64,000 bases of DNA from Paraburkholderia agricolaris (GCF_009455635.1 NZ_QPER01000001.1:1984001-2048000), one strand, 5' to 3'. Counted from the stretch's first letter, positions 45,128-54,287 are shown. Notes: generated from the sequence alone by a model not told the origin. Program-made: numbers and translations.

Positions 45128-46470
45128 GGGGGTGTCAGAATTTCCGTGTTTAAGGCGTTTGGAGAATTACACGGGTGATCTGATGAAGCGATCCTGATAG
45201 AGGATAGCGAATTGGTTCATGGCCGTCTTCCAGTCGTGAGCGGCATGTCCCCAGTTCGCCGTGATATTTCGCAAGGCCAGCCAGATGAGCTTGGTGGCGG
45301 CCTCGTCACTCGGGAAGTGGCCGCGGGTCTTGATGATCTTGCGCAACTGGGCATTGATGCTCTCAATGGCATTTGTGGTGTAAATAATCTTGCGTATCGC
45401 GGGGGGAAACGCAAAGAACGGGATCACGCGGTCCCAGGCACTGCGCCAGGCCATGCCAATCATCGGGAGTTTCTGGCCCCATGGCCCATCGGCAAACGCG
45501 TCGAGTTCAGCTTCGGCCGCTTCCGCGCTGGGTGCCGTGTAGATCGGACGGATCGCTGCGGCCAGTGCCCGACGATCTTTCCAGCTCGAATAATCCAGGC
45601 TATTACGGATCAGATGGACGATGCAGGTCTGCAGCGTGGTGGCCGGGAACACGGCGGCCAGTGCTTCGGGCATGCCCTTGAGACCATCCGTGACGGCGAT
45701 CAGGATGTCGTTGACGCCGCGCGTCTTCAGATCATTGAAGACCTTCATCCAGAACTTGGCGCCTTCGGTGCCTTCGATCCAGAGTCCGAGAATGTCGCGT
45801 GTGCCGTCCGGCAGCACGCCCAGTGCCAGATAGACCGCCTTGTTGCGTACCACGGCGTCTTCGCGGATCTTGACGCGCAAGGCATCGAAGAACACGACCG
45901 GATACATGGGCTCGAGCGGCCGGGTTTGCCAGGCGCTCACTTCGGCCATCACCTCGTCGGTCACCGAGCTGATGAAATCAGGCGAGACCTCGGTGCCGTA
46001 CTGCTCTTGCAGGAAACCCTGAATCTCCCGGACCGTCATGCCACGCGCGTACATGGCCACGATCCTGTCGTCGAAGCCGGTGAAGCGGCGTTCATGCTTG
46101 GGGATCAATATCGGCTCGAAGCTGCCATCACGGTCGCGGGGCACCTCGATGCGGATTGGACCGTCTTCGGTCAGAACCGTCTTGGCACCACGGCCATTGC
46201 GCTGGTTCGTGGCGTGGGCCGGCCTGGCGGCGCCCGACGGATAGCCGAGATGGTGGTTCATCTCGCCACCCAGCGCACGCTCGATCAGGGCCTTCTTGAG
46301 CGCCATCGTGGCGGCATTGATGGCTTCGGCCGTCATCGGGCCGTTGCCGAACTGTTCAAGCAGCTCGGCAGGAATTGCCGGCAGGTCTACCGGCTTGGCT
46401 TTCGGTTTGCGAGGCATAGTCACTCCTTGGCGACATGTTATGCCTCAAACACGAAATTACTGACAGGCCC
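45128..46470 (-). mobile_element. IS256-family insertion sequence, copy 1
   Basis: This 1343-bp element has imperfect terminal inverted repeats containing TGTCAG and GTGTTT(G/A)AGGC. It encodes one transposase on the minus strand. It is inserted in the right arm of palindrome A. The flanking 8-mers are ACGCTAAT (45120-45127) and CAGCTAAT (46471-46478), six of eight identical, so the target duplication has decayed or the insertion was imprecise. It is identical in length to copy 2. Confidence 0.93.
45167..46417 (-). CDS. IS256-family transposase, copy 1
   Basis: This 416-residue product of the mutator-type DDE transposases has catalytic residues in VVFFDALRVK, VTDGLKGMPEAL and TNAIESINAQLRK. 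The ATG start is preferred because AAGGAG lies 5 nt before it; an in-frame GTG two codons earlier overlaps that site. It differs from copy 2 by one residue (Asp instead of Ala near residue 375), caused by a single base. The reading frame is intact, so the element may be active. A long ORF on the opposite strand is a shadow. Confidence 0.95.
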   Translation of the reverse strand: MPRKPKAKPVDLPAIPAELLEQFGNGPMTAEAINAATMALKKALIERALGGEMNHHLGYPSGAARPAHATNQRNGRGAKTVLTEDGPIRIEVPRDRDGSFEPILIPKHERRFTGFDDRIVAMYARGMTVREIQGFLQEQYGTEVSPDFISSVTDEVMAEVSAWQTRPLEPMYPVVFFDALRVKIREDAVVRNKAVYLALGVLPDGTRDILGLWIEGTEGAKFWMKVFNDLKTRGVNDILIAVTDGLKGMPEALAAVFPATTLQTCIVHLIRNSLDYSSWKDRRALAAAIRPIYTAPSAEAAEAELDAFADGPWGQKLPMIGMAWRSAWDRVIPFFAFPPAIRKIIYTTNAIESINAQLRKIIKTRGHFPSDEAATKLIWLALRNITANWGHAAHDWKTAMNQFAILYQDRFIRSPV

Positions 46471-46620
46471 CAGCTAATAGACCACTAACACAGCAAGGAA
46501 AGGCCAAAAGACCAACAAAAGACCAAAAGACCAAACCCCGAACCCAGCAAGAAAAGGCCAGCGAGCCGGATCAACAACGAAAAGCGCCGCGAAGGCCCTG
46601 CACCTGCCGGGTGGGCAAAA

Positions 46621-46842
46621 ACCCTGCCTTGATCCCTAACAAACCCCCATCTCCTCCTTGCAATTCTGTAAAATTCGCGCACGCGCGCTATGGGCACCCG
46701 CGGGGCACCCGGACGAACCCGGACGAACCCGGACGCACCCGGAGTCATCCAAGGCACTCCGGACGCGCCCACCGCGATGCGCGTGCTATGAAGGCGGCGC
46801 CACGACCGCTACCTCCGTTTAAAGACAAGGAAAGACAACAGC
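46621..46842. other. kgtP leader region with a 10-bp tandem repeat
   Basis: No gene. About four copies of a CCCGGACGAA-like 10-bp unit lie at 46702-46744, followed by a similar degenerate tail. AAGGAAAG precedes the kgtP start. The sequence is A/C-rich next to palindrome A. Confidence 0.5.
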
Positions 46843-48156
46843 ATGACCGACCTAACCGACCAAACCGTGGCCACGGTTTACGACGCACACGACACCCGCC
46901 GCCGCATCTTCGCGATCGTTGGCGCTTCATCGGGCAACCTAGTCGAATGGTTCGACTTTTACGTGTATTCGTTCTGCGCGCTCTATTTCGCGCCGGCCTT
47001 CTTCCCGAGCGGCAATACCACCACGCAATTGCTTAACACGGCGGGCGTCTTCGCCGCGGGCTTCCTGATGCGCCCGATCGGCGGCTGGTTCTTCGGCCGG
47101 CTTGCCGACAAGCACGGCCGCAAGACCGCGATGATGGTATCGGTGTTCATGATGTGCGGCGGCTCGCTGGTGATCGCGGTGCTCCCCACATATGCGCAGA
47201 TCGGCGCGCTGGCGCCGGCGCTGCTGCTGGTCGCACGCCTGTTCCAGGGCCTGTCGGTGGGCGGCGAATACGGCACCAGCGCTACCTATATGAGTGAAGT
47301 CGCGCTCAAGGGCCGCCGCGGCTTCTTCGCATCGTTCCAGTACGTCACGCTGATCGGCGGTCAGTTGTGCGCGCTGCTCGTGCTGGTGATCCTCCAGCAA
47401 ACCCTCTCCACCGAAGAACTGAAAGCGTGGGGCTGGCGCGTGCCGTTCGTGATCGGTGCGCTGGCGGCACTCGTCGCGCTGTATCTGCGTAAATCGCTTG
47501 AAGAAACGACCACGGCTGAAACGCGTCAACGCAAGGAAGCCGGCACGCTGCGCGGCTTGTGGCAGCACAAGGGCGCGTTTCTGACCGTGCTCGGCTTCAC
47601 GGCAGGCGGCTCGCTGATTTTCTACACGTTCACCACGTATATGCAGAAGTACCTGGTCAACACGGCCGGTATGCACGCCAAGACGGCAAGCAACGTGATG
47701 ACCGCAGCGCTGTTCGTCTACATGATCATGCAGCCGGCGTTCGGCGCTTTGTCGGATCGTATCGGCCGTCGTCGTTCGATGATTTTCTTCGGCTTTTTCG
47801 CGACCATCGGCACCGTGCCGCTGCTGCACGCGTTGAAAGACGTAACGAGCCCGTACGCGGCCTTCGGCCTCGTGGTCGTGGCGCTGGCGATCGTTAGCTT
47901 CTATACGTCGATCAGCGGCCTGATCAAGGCCGAAATGTTTCCGCCGGAAGTGCGCGCGCTTGGCGTGGGGCTGTCGTATGCGGTGGCCAATGCGATCTTC
48001 GGCGGCTCGGCGGAATACGTCGCGCTGTGGCTGAAGTCCGTGGGCAGTGAGTCGACGTTCTACTGGTATGTCACCGCGCTGTGCGCGATCGCCGGCATCG
48101 TGTCGTTGCGCATGCGCGATCCTTCGAAAGAAGGGTATTTGCGTCACGAGCCTTGA
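46843..48156 (+). CDS. kgtP: MFS dicarboxylate/alpha-ketoglutarate symporter (KgtP-like, MHS family)
   Basis: This 437-residue protein has 12 membrane helices. Motifs of the metabolite:H+ symporter family are clear: [14 protein letters not shown] near residue 30, [14 protein letters not shown] near 85 and [18 protein letters not shown] near 130. These match alpha-ketoglutarate permeases closely, though citrate or shikimate porters are relatives. It imports an organic acid with protons. It is monocistronic with a strong terminator. Confidence 0.85.
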   Translation: MTDLTDQTVATVYDAHDTRRRIFAIVGASSGNLVEWFDFYVYSFCALYFAPAFFPSGNTTTQLLNTAGVFAAGFLMRPIGGWFFGRLADKHGRKTAMMVSVFMMCGGSLVIAVLPTYAQIGALAPALLLVARLFQGLSVGGEYGTSATYMSEVALKGRRGFFASFQYVTLIGGQLCALLVLVILQQTLSTEELKAWGWRVPFVIGALAALVALYLRKSLEETTTAETRQRKEAGTLRGLWQHKGAFLTVLGFTAGGSLIFYTFTTYMQKYLVNTAGMHAKTASNVMTAALFVYMIMQPAFGALSDRIGRRRSMIFFGFFATIGTVPLLHALKDVTSPYAAFGLVVVALAIVSFYTSISGLIKAEMFPPEVRALGVGLSYAVANAIFGGSAEYVALWLKSVGSESTFYWYVTALCAIAGIVSLRMRDPSKEGYLRHEP

Positions 48157-48198
48157 GCGAGGACGACACGCGCAAACAGTGCGCGTGAGCGCTCTTTG

Positions 48199-48236
48199 AA
48201 AACGGCGGCCAGGGCAACCCGGCCGCCGTTTTTTTA
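48199..48236 (+). terminator. intrinsic terminator after kgtP
   Basis: Perfect 12-bp arms AAAACGGCGGCC and GGCCGCCGTTTT with a 10-nt loop, ending in seven T. Confidence 0.92.
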
Positions 48237-48282
48237 TCCCATCGGCAGGCACGGCAAGCGGCGCCCAGGCCCATGCCGATGC

Positions 48283-48504
48283 TCAAGCCACCACGATCTC
48301 CGTTCCCAGCGCATGCAGCAGATCGCGCAGCGTCTCGGCTTGCGCCATCTTTGCATCGCTGCGCAAGTGAATCTGCACGGCTCTCCCCGCAATTCCATCG
48401 ACGGGGTGCGCAAGCCATAACTCCACGGCCAACCCCAATCCTTCCGGCTGATTGACGACGACCGGCTCGATCACACGCGGCTTGAAACAGGCACTGTCGG
48501 ACAT
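48283..48504 (-). CDS. small conserved-looking hypothetical protein
   Basis: A 73-residue ORF with GAGGTGA about 7 nt before its ATG. The product alternates hydrophobic beta segments (VIEPVVVN, GLAVELWLAHP) with a C-terminal helix rich in Ala/Leu. There is no signal peptide and no known domain. It is divergent from the amino-acid ABC operon and convergent with kgtP. Confidence 0.6.
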   Translation of the reverse strand: MSDSACFKPRVIEPVVVNQPEGLGLAVELWLAHPVDGIAGRAVQIHLRSDAKMAQAETLRDLLHALGTEIVVA

Positions 48505-48818
48505 GGCAAATCACCTCGAGGCTGATGACGGTTCGAGACCCATCCTAATCAGCCGCACGCGTGAGACCAAGCGACAAATACGCGTTTGCTAATGAGCGGA
48601 TGCTTAGCAGAAAACACGCTTATTACAGGAGCATTTCTTGGTTCGGTGCGCGCGGCGGCGCTGCTAAGGTGACACCCATGCGTGGCCGTCGGTTGCACTT
48701 CGCGCTGGCGCGATATTCCCAGCGGATTCGCAGCGGACTTGCGACGGATAGCGCCGATCCGCATCTGTTTTCAGAAACATCGCATCTGCATCGCACACAA
48801 ACAAAGAGATCCATAAAA
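48505..48818. other. divergent promoter region of the ABC operon and small ORF
   Basis: There is no supported gene in 314 bp. It must carry the promoters of the small minus-strand ORF and of the binding-protein gene. An in-frame upstream extension of the binding protein exists, but it would precede the signal peptide and is not credible. Confidence 0.4.
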
Positions 48819-49640
48819 ATGAAATCGAAATTACTCGCTGCCTGGCTAGTGACCATGACGGGGCTGACGATGACGGTGTCGGGCCTTGCCCACGCCGATC
48901 GTCTCGACGACATCAAAAAGGCAGGCGTGCTGCGCGTCGCGACCTTCGACAGCAATCCGCCGTTCGGCTACGTCGACGCAAGCAGTAACCACATCGTCGG
49001 CCTCGATGTCGACTACGCGAAGGCGCTTGCCGACAAACTCGGTGTGAAGCTCGAACTGCAACCGACCAATCCGGCTAACCGCATTCCGTTCCTCACGTCG
49101 AAGAAAGTGGACCTGGTACTCGCCAACTTCACGATCACCGACGAGCGCGCCAAACAGGTCGATTTCAGCATTCCGTATTTCTCGTCAGGCCAGCAGTTTC
49201 TGGCGAAGAAGGGCGTGCTGAAGTCGCCGGATCAGATCAACAGCCTGCGGGTGGGCGCCGACAAGGGCACCACCAACGAAATCACACTGCGCGAGAAATT
49301 CCCGCAAGCCACGATCGTCGCGTACGACGACACGCCGTTCGCATTCGCGGCTTTGCGCGCGGGCAATGTACAGGCGATCACGCAGGACGGTCCGAAACTG
49401 GTCGGTCTGCTCGCCAACGTACCGGACAAGCAGAACTACGAGATTCCGGCGTTCACGATTTCGAACGACTACATGGGCGTGGGCATTCCGAAGGGCGAGA
49501 CGCGTCTGGTCGGTTTCGTGAACGACACGCTGAAGGGACTGGAAGCGGACGGCTCGGCCGCGAAGATCTACAACCGCTGGTTCGGTCCGCAAACGAAGAC
49601 ACCGCTCGCGCGTATCTTCAAGATCGGCGACAAGACCTGA
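48819..49640 (+). CDS. amino-acid ABC transporter binding protein (SBP family 3)
   Basis: The start at 48819 places a signal peptide at residues 1-26 (ending GLAHA). The 273-residue product then shows the family 3 pattern: GVLRVATFDSNPPFGYVD, VGLDVDYAKALADKLG and RVGADKGTTNEITLRE. It binds an amino acid or related solute in the periplasm. Two permease genes follow, but no ATPase gene. Confidence 0.9.
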   Translation: MKSKLLAAWLVTMTGLTMTVSGLAHADRLDDIKKAGVLRVATFDSNPPFGYVDASSNHIVGLDVDYAKALADKLGVKLELQPTNPANRIPFLTSKKVDLVLANFTITDERAKQVDFSIPYFSSGQQFLAKKGVLKSPDQINSLRVGADKGTTNEITLREKFPQATIVAYDDTPFAFAALRAGNVQAITQDGPKLVGLLANVPDKQNYEIPAFTISNDYMGVGIPKGETRLVGFVNDTLKGLEADGSAAKIYNRWFGPQTKTPLARIFKIGDKT

Positions 49641-49670
49641 GTTTCATGCCGCTGTAGTACTCAGGAATGA

Positions 49671-49699
49671 ACGGGCACGCTCGCAGCGTGCCCGTCGGC
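49671..49699 (+). terminator. attenuator-like hairpin between binding protein and permease genes
   Basis: A perfect 10-bp stem ACGGGCACGC/GCGTGCCCGT with a 5-nt loop, then CGGCGTTTT. Placed inside the operon, it would reduce permease expression relative to the binding protein. Confidence 0.7.
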
Positions 49700-49737
49700 G
49701 TTTTCGCAAGAGCGGATTTAAAGAAGCAGGTTTAACG

Positions 49738-50463
49738 ATGCAAGCGTGGCTCGCTCCAAAGTATCTGACGTGGCTGTGGCAAGGCTTCGGCGTCACTGTC
49801 GGTCTCGCGTTGACGGTGGCGCTCGCGGCCACCGTGGCCGGCCTCGTGCTGGCAATCGCGCGTCATGCCCGCTACGGCTGGCTGCGTCGTGCAACGGCCG
49901 CGTATGTGCTGGTGTTTCGCAATACACCGTTGCTGGTGCAACTGTTCTTCTGGTACTTCGGTGCGGCCACGCTGATGCCAGACGCACTGATGCAATGGCT
50001 AAACACACCGCATGGCGTGCAGATCGGCGCGTATGCGCTGCGCTGGCCGTCGTTCGAATTTGTCGCCGGGTGGGTCGGACTCACGTGCTATACGGCGGCT
50101 TTCATCGCCGAGGAATTCCAGGCGGGTTTGCGCGGCGTGCCGGCAGGTCAGCATGCCGCGGCCGCGGCTCTGGGTCTCACGCCGTTGCAGGCGTTCCGCT
50201 ACGTCGTATTGCCGCAAGCCGTACGCATTTCGCTGCCGCCGTTGTTCGGCCAATACATGAATCTCGTGAAAAATTCATCGCTGACCATGGCAATCGGTCT
50301 TGCCGAATTGTCGTATGCGTCGCGTCAGGTCGAGACGGAAACCTTTAAAACCTTCGAGGCATTCGGTGTGGCCACCGTGTTGTATATCGCCGCCGTCGCG
50401 GTGATCGAAGCTGTTTCGCACACGGTTGCACATGCGCGCGAGCGCTCATTCGCGAGGCGCTGA
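49738..50463 (+). CDS. amino-acid ABC transporter permease (GltJ-like)
   Basis: This 241-residue His/Glu/Gln-family permease has about 5 membrane helices. The family's coupling (EAA) loop is visible as GQHAAAAALGLTPLQAFRYV, and the AFRNTPLLVQLFFW-type segment is near residue 60. It forms a heterodimer with the next gene product. Only 2 bp separate the two genes. Confidence 0.93.
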   Translation: MQAWLAPKYLTWLWQGFGVTVGLALTVALAATVAGLVLAIARHARYGWLRRATAAYVLVFRNTPLLVQLFFWYFGAATLMPDALMQWLNTPHGVQIGAYALRWPSFEFVAGWVGLTCYTAAFIAEEFQAGLRGVPAGQHAAAAALGLTPLQAFRYVVLPQAVRISLPPLFGQYMNLVKNSSLTMAIGLAELSYASRQVETETFKTFEAFGVATVLYIAAVAVIEAVSHTVAHARERSFARR

Positions 50464-50465
50464 GC

Positions 50466-51191
50466 ATGACATGGTCGTTGTTCGCCAATAATTTGCCGTA
50501 TTTGCTGGTCGGCGCATTTCCGCAGGGGCCGCTCGGCGGCGCGGCGCTTACGCTGGTGCTGGCATTGTGTTCCGCGCTGGCTTCGGCGGTGCTCGGGGTC
50601 GCAGGCGGTATTGCGCTGGCGATGGCGGGGCGCATCGCCCGTGTGCCCTTGCTGCTCGTGATCGGTTTCTTTCGCGCGATTCCGGTGCTGATGCTGATTT
50701 TCTGGACTTATTTCCTGCTGCCGATGGTTTTTCATGTCGACGTGCCCGGGCTTGCGACGGTCGTTTGCGCGCTCTCGCTGATCGGCGGTGCGTACCTTGC
50801 GCACTCGGTGCACGCAGGCATTCGCGCGGTCGGCGACGGCCAGTGGCAAGCCGGCCTGTCGCTCGGCCTCACACGGATGCAAGCACTGCGCTACGTGTTG
50901 CTGCCTCAGGCGATGCGCATCATGGCGCCTTCGTTCGTCAATCAATGGGTCTCGCTGGTGAAGGACACCTCGCTCGCGTATATCGTCGGCGTCGGCGAGT
51001 TGTCGTTCGTCGCGACGCAGGTCAGCAACCGGCTGATGGTGTATCCCGCACAGATCTTCCTGTTCGTCGGCTTCATCTATCTGGTGCTGTGCACGGCGCT
51101 TGACCGCATCGCCACGTATGCGTTGACGCGGCACAAGCGCATCGTACAGCCGCTCACGCCGGCCACCGCACAGGCATTGTCTGGCGACTGA
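50466..51191 (+). CDS. amino-acid ABC transporter permease (GltK-like)
   Basis: This 241-residue permease of the same family is paired with the preceding one. The coupling loop (GDGQWQAGLSLGLTRMQALR) and the FFRAIPVLMLIFWTYF segment are present. The operon ends here: the next gene is a convergent glycosyltransferase. No ATP-binding subunit is encoded in the cluster, so the pair must use an ATPase from elsewhere. Confidence 0.92.
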   Translation: MTWSLFANNLPYLLVGAFPQGPLGGAALTLVLALCSALASAVLGVAGGIALAMAGRIARVPLLLVIGFFRAIPVLMLIFWTYFLLPMVFHVDVPGLATVVCALSLIGGAYLAHSVHAGIRAVGDGQWQAGLSLGLTRMQALRYVLLPQAMRIMAPSFVNQWVSLVKDTSLAYIVGVGELSFVATQVSNRLMVYPAQIFLFVGFIYLVLCTALDRIATYALTRHKRIVQPLTPATAQALSGD

Positions 51192-51219
51192 CGGCCGCGC
51201 CTGGCTACAGCGGCATCAG

Positions 51220-52347
51220 TCAGATCAGTTCGGATCGATCGGTCACGATGTCGGTAACGAGTTCGGTCACAGCGGCCCCCGGCTCGGCAACGACAGCCGA
51301 CGCCGCCGCGGCTACCCCCGACGCTGCTGCGGCCACGCCTGATGCCGCTGCAGCTACGCCCGTCACCGCAGCGTGCTGCCGCAGGTTCACAGCCGCGCGT
51401 GAGAGCATCAGCAGGTGGTAACAGAACCGCATACTCAAACCGTAGTTGTAGGCAAACAGATGCGTGAACAGGATCTTCAGGCCGAGCGCCGCCTGTTGAT
51501 TCTTCGCGTGAACCGAGACGACAATCGGCGCGAGCCGGCGCAATGCCAGCTTGCGTGACGGTTCCAGTTGCGGCGGCAGCCTCAGCGCCTTGACGAACGC
51601 ATACGCACTGACGGGCGCGGAGCTTGTCGTGCCGCGCGTGCTATGCGAGATCGAGGTCGCCGTCTTCCGGTAGACCGACACGTATTCGTGCAGATAGAAC
51701 ACCTCGCGCGCGGCGAGACAGAGTTCGGTGCCGAACACGAAATCGCAGCACGTGCCGTACTGATCCGTGTAGCCGATCCGCTTGACCAGGTCCGCGTTGG
51801 CCATCCAGCCGTTGTTCGGGAACATCTGGATCAACCCGGTTCTGCCGGGCAACGGCTGCAGGCCTTCGGCGTCTCTCGTGCGATGAAACGCGATGTTCAG
51901 GCGCGTGCTTGCATCGAGGTCGACTATGCCATTGTGATCGGCCTCGTACTGATTGGCGAACGCCACTTCCAGTTGTGGATGAAGTGCCCATAGCGACACG
52001 AGTTTTTCGATGCCGTCGGTGGTGAGCAGATCGTCGTCGTGAATCAGCAGAATCTTGTCGCCGCGAGCACGCTCGAACAGGCTTGCGACATTGCGCGCCT
52101 GACCGAGCGGCGGCTGATTCATCACATAGCGGATGCGCGGTTCGTTCGGATAGCGTTGCGCGATCAACTGCTGGGTGCGGTCGTCCTTTGAATCGTCGCC
52201 GATAACGATCTCCAGATCGCCATAGGTCTGCGCGAGGCACGAATCGATACACTCCGCGATCAACTCAGGCCGATTGCAGGTCGGCAGGCAAATGGAAACT
52301 CTGGGAGCGGACTGGGCTGCGGGGGAGGGGGTGGAGAAGGTGAACAC
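51220..52347 (-). CDS. family 2 glycosyltransferase with Ala-rich repeat tail
   Basis: This 375-residue protein has a GT-A fold: SICLPTCNRPELIAECIDSC at the start, VIGDDSKDDRT near residue 50 and the metal-binding HDDDLL near 98. It would transfer a sugar to a surface polysaccharide or lipid from a nucleotide sugar. The C-terminal ~50 residues contain three tandem GVAAAAS units encoded by 21-bp tandem repeats (about 51290-51365), which look prone to length change. It stands alone, not in a polysaccharide cluster. Confidence 0.85.
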   Translation of the reverse strand: MFTFSTPSPAAQSAPRVSICLPTCNRPELIAECIDSCLAQTYGDLEIVIGDDSKDDRTQQLIAQRYPNEPRIRYVMNQPPLGQARNVASLFERARGDKILLIHDDDLLTTDGIEKLVSLWALHPQLEVAFANQYEADHNGIVDLDASTRLNIAFHRTRDAEGLQPLPGRTGLIQMFPNNGWMANADLVKRIGYTDQYGTCCDFVFGTELCLAAREVFYLHEYVSVYRKTATSISHSTRGTTSSAPVSAYAFVKALRLPPQLEPSRKLALRRLAPIVVSVHAKNQQAALGLKILFTHLFAYNYGLSMRFCYHLLMLSRAAVNLRQHAAVTGVAAAASGVAAAASGVAAAASAVVAEPGAAVTELVTDIVTDRSELI

Positions 52348-52951
52348 AGGTGTCTCCTTTCTTATCCGTTAAGGGGCGGCAGCCGGTTCGCTTTGCGCAC
52401 ACTTTGCTGCATGCAGCAAAATAGGTGATTACAGGAAAAAAATAATCAGTAATAAATCGGAAAAAATGTCCACGCTGTGAAAGCGGTTCGAAGGGGAAAA
52501 TTTATGCGTCTTTTGCGGGCAAAACGCAGCAAAGCCGCTTGGGCTGGCGTCTGGCGCCAGCACTTGATCGAGACCCGCCCTGGCCGGTTTTTTTGTACGG
52601 GCAGTTAACCGGCGATTGATTGCACCCTTGATCGGCGTCTTCGCGCGGCTGCAGTTTGCCCTCGCGTCGCTCAGCGCGTGGGGCGCGCCAAAGGGGCACC
52701 GGATGCACCCACGCGGTGCCGCGCCGCTTCGCGCGAGTGCAAAGTTAGCACCGCAACGGCAGAGGCGCGACATACCCAAACGTTCGATGGGCGCGCGTCG
52801 TCGGGGCGTTTCTTAACAACTGGCACAACATTCGCTTAATGGAAAACCAGAGTAGAAGCGGCTAGCGAGCCGGCACGCGAGTGCCGGTCACCGTGGGGCA
52901 TTGCTCTTGGGGCGCATCGTGCGCCCACGTCGAAGCAATTCGGCGTTTGAA
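52348..52951. other. intergenic region with no supported gene
   Basis: About 600 bp. It holds the glycosyltransferase leader with an 18-bp palindrome (52403-52420), an inverted repeat GCCGGTT/AACCGGC at 52583-52613 and a small GNRA-like hairpin (CCGGCAC, loop GCGA, GTGCCGG) at 52870-52887. ORFs here are short and have poor codon use. Confidence 0.45.
52403..52420. promoter_or_regulatory. 18-bp perfect palindrome upstream of the glycosyltransferase gene
   Basis: TTTGCTGCATGCAGCAAA is a perfect dyad 56 bp before the glycosyltransferase start on the minus strand, suitable for a dimeric regulator. Confidence 0.5.
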
Positions 52952-52969
52952 CGGAACCGTCCGGTTCCG
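52952..52969. promoter_or_regulatory. 18-bp palindrome upstream of the Rieske/ABC operon
   Basis: Arms CGGAACCG and CGGTTCCG flank a 2-bp centre. The site precedes the operon's leader and may bind a dimeric regulator. Its half-sites resemble those of the PtxS operator (GGAACC), but no regulator gene is adjacent. Confidence 0.5.
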
Positions 52970-53196
52970 CCAACAAGGAGCGTGCGATGCAGTTGCCCCA
53001 AATTTTCACCCAACTGTCAGGCGTCAGTGCGAGTCGTGCGGCCACGCGCGGTGAGCCGCATTCGTTCGCTCATATGCATACCTGTGCGCGTCTGTCTGAT
53101 CTCGTGCGCCGGCGCCGCATGGGCCGCGTCGCCCGTTCCTTATCGTCCGGCTTTCCCACTCTCACAACTATCCCCACGTTCACACGGAGTTCAGCT

Positions 53197-54228
53197 ATGC
53201 GCGTTCCGCGTATTCTCTCAGCTTATGCACGAATTGCCTCGTGCGCCCGCTCATTTGTGGCACGCACCGTCAGCGCCGCCGCGGTCGCCGGTGCCGCACT
53301 TGCCGCGCCGCTGGTCCACGCCGAAGACCATGTGACCTTGCTGACCAACTGGTATGCGCAAGCCGAGCACGGTGGTTTCTATCAGGCGATCGCGACCGGC
53401 ATCTACAAGAAGTATGGTCTGGATGTCACGATCAAAATGGGTGGGCCGCAAGTCAACAGCATGCAGTTGCTCGCCGGCGGTCAGGCGGACTTCCTGCTCG
53501 GCTACGACTTCCAGGTGCTCTCGAGCGTCGAAGCCGGCATTCCTGTCACCACGGTTGCCGCGGCGTTCCAGTACGACCCGCAAGGCATGATGACCCATGC
53601 CGACGTGACCAGTCTTGGCGGACTGAAGAACAAGACGATTCTCGTCGCCGGTTCGGGCCGCACGACCTGGTGGCCGTGGCTGAAGGCGAAGTACGGCTAC
53701 ACCGAGGCGCAAGCGCGTCCGTACACCTTCAATCTGCAACCGTTCTTTGCCGATCCGAACGTGGCGATGCAGGCGTATCCGTCGTCGGAAACCTATCAGG
53801 CCGAACAGGCCCACGCGAACGCACACTTCTTCCTGTTCGCCGACGATGGCTATCCGCCCTACAACACGACCATCGTCACGATGCGCGATACGTTGAAGAA
53901 CAAGCCGGATGTGGTGGCGCGTTTCGTGAAGGCTTCAATGGAAGGGTGGAAGAGCTATCTGAACGATCCGGCGCCCGCCAATGCACTGATCAAGAAAGAC
54001 AACCCGCAGATGAGCGATGGCCAACTCGCCTATGGCGTGGCGCAACTGAAGAAACTCAAGCTCGTGACCGGCGGCGACGCAGCGACGCAAGGCATCGGCA
54101 CGATGACCGACGCGCGTTGGAAGAAGACCTTCGAATACATGGTCGACGCGAAGCTGCTCAAGCCCTCGACCGACTATCACTCGGCCTACACGCTGCAATA
54201 CATCCAGAACGCGAAGGTCATGCCCTGA
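53197..54228 (+). CDS. NMT1/THI5-type ABC transporter substrate-binding protein
   Basis: From the ATG at 53197 (GGAG about 8 nt upstream) the product has 343 residues with a signal peptide ending LVHA near residue 40. The mature start VTLLTNWYAQAEHGGFYQA is typical of binding proteins for pyrimidine, riboflavin or nitrate/taurine-type solutes. An in-frame ATG at 52987 has a stronger ribosome site (AAGGAG) and would add 70 residues before the signal peptide, which is unusual. It heads an operon with a Rieske oxygenase, ABC ATPase, permease and deaminase. Confidence 0.85.
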   Translation: MRVPRILSAYARIASCARSFVARTVSAAAVAGAALAAPLVHAEDHVTLLTNWYAQAEHGGFYQAIATGIYKKYGLDVTIKMGGPQVNSMQLLAGGQADFLLGYDFQVLSSVEAGIPVTTVAAAFQYDPQGMMTHADVTSLGGLKNKTILVAGSGRTTWWPWLKAKYGYTEAQARPYTFNLQPFFADPNVAMQAYPSSETYQAEQAHANAHFFLFADDGYPPYNTTIVTMRDTLKNKPDVVARFVKASMEGWKSYLNDPAPANALIKKDNPQMSDGQLAYGVAQLKKLKLVTGGDAATQGIGTMTDARWKKTFEYMVDAKLLKPSTDYHSAYTLQYIQNAKVMP

Positions 54229-54287
54229 GGTTTCCCAGGTACATGCGCCGCTTTTACGCCTGAACGCTCGAAGAAGGAGTTTCCCCC

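Larger units (their letters stand above)
44537..46620. repeat. long imperfect palindrome A, interrupted by an IS256 element
   Basis: Without the insertion this is about 740 bp of non-coding DNA whose two halves are inverted copies. The left arm holds ...GGCCTTCGCGGCGCTTTTT, a CCTTTCCTTG segment, GGTCTATTAGCGT, CCCCTGTGCGGGGCGGCAC, then TTCTCTTTGCCGCCGCAAAG and ATGCACCACT-type blocks. The right arm carries the same blocks reversed, with about 20-25% divergence near the centre. It fills the space between spoVR and the next gene. The same palindrome occurs again at 58508-60745. I do not recognise it as a named repeat family. Confidence 0.85.

Noticed and set aside
45212..46477. 421-residue ORF on the strand opposite the transposase (also at 59153-60442)
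   Set aside because: Present only because the transposase is GC-rich; it is the same shadow in both copies, with no start signal.
46702..46744. Iterons of a replication origin
   Set aside because: The 10-bp repeats are few and GC-rich, with no rep gene or AT-rich melting region nearby.
46939..48252. 437-residue minus-strand ORF opposite kgtP
   Set aside because: Antisense shadow; no domain and no ribosome site.
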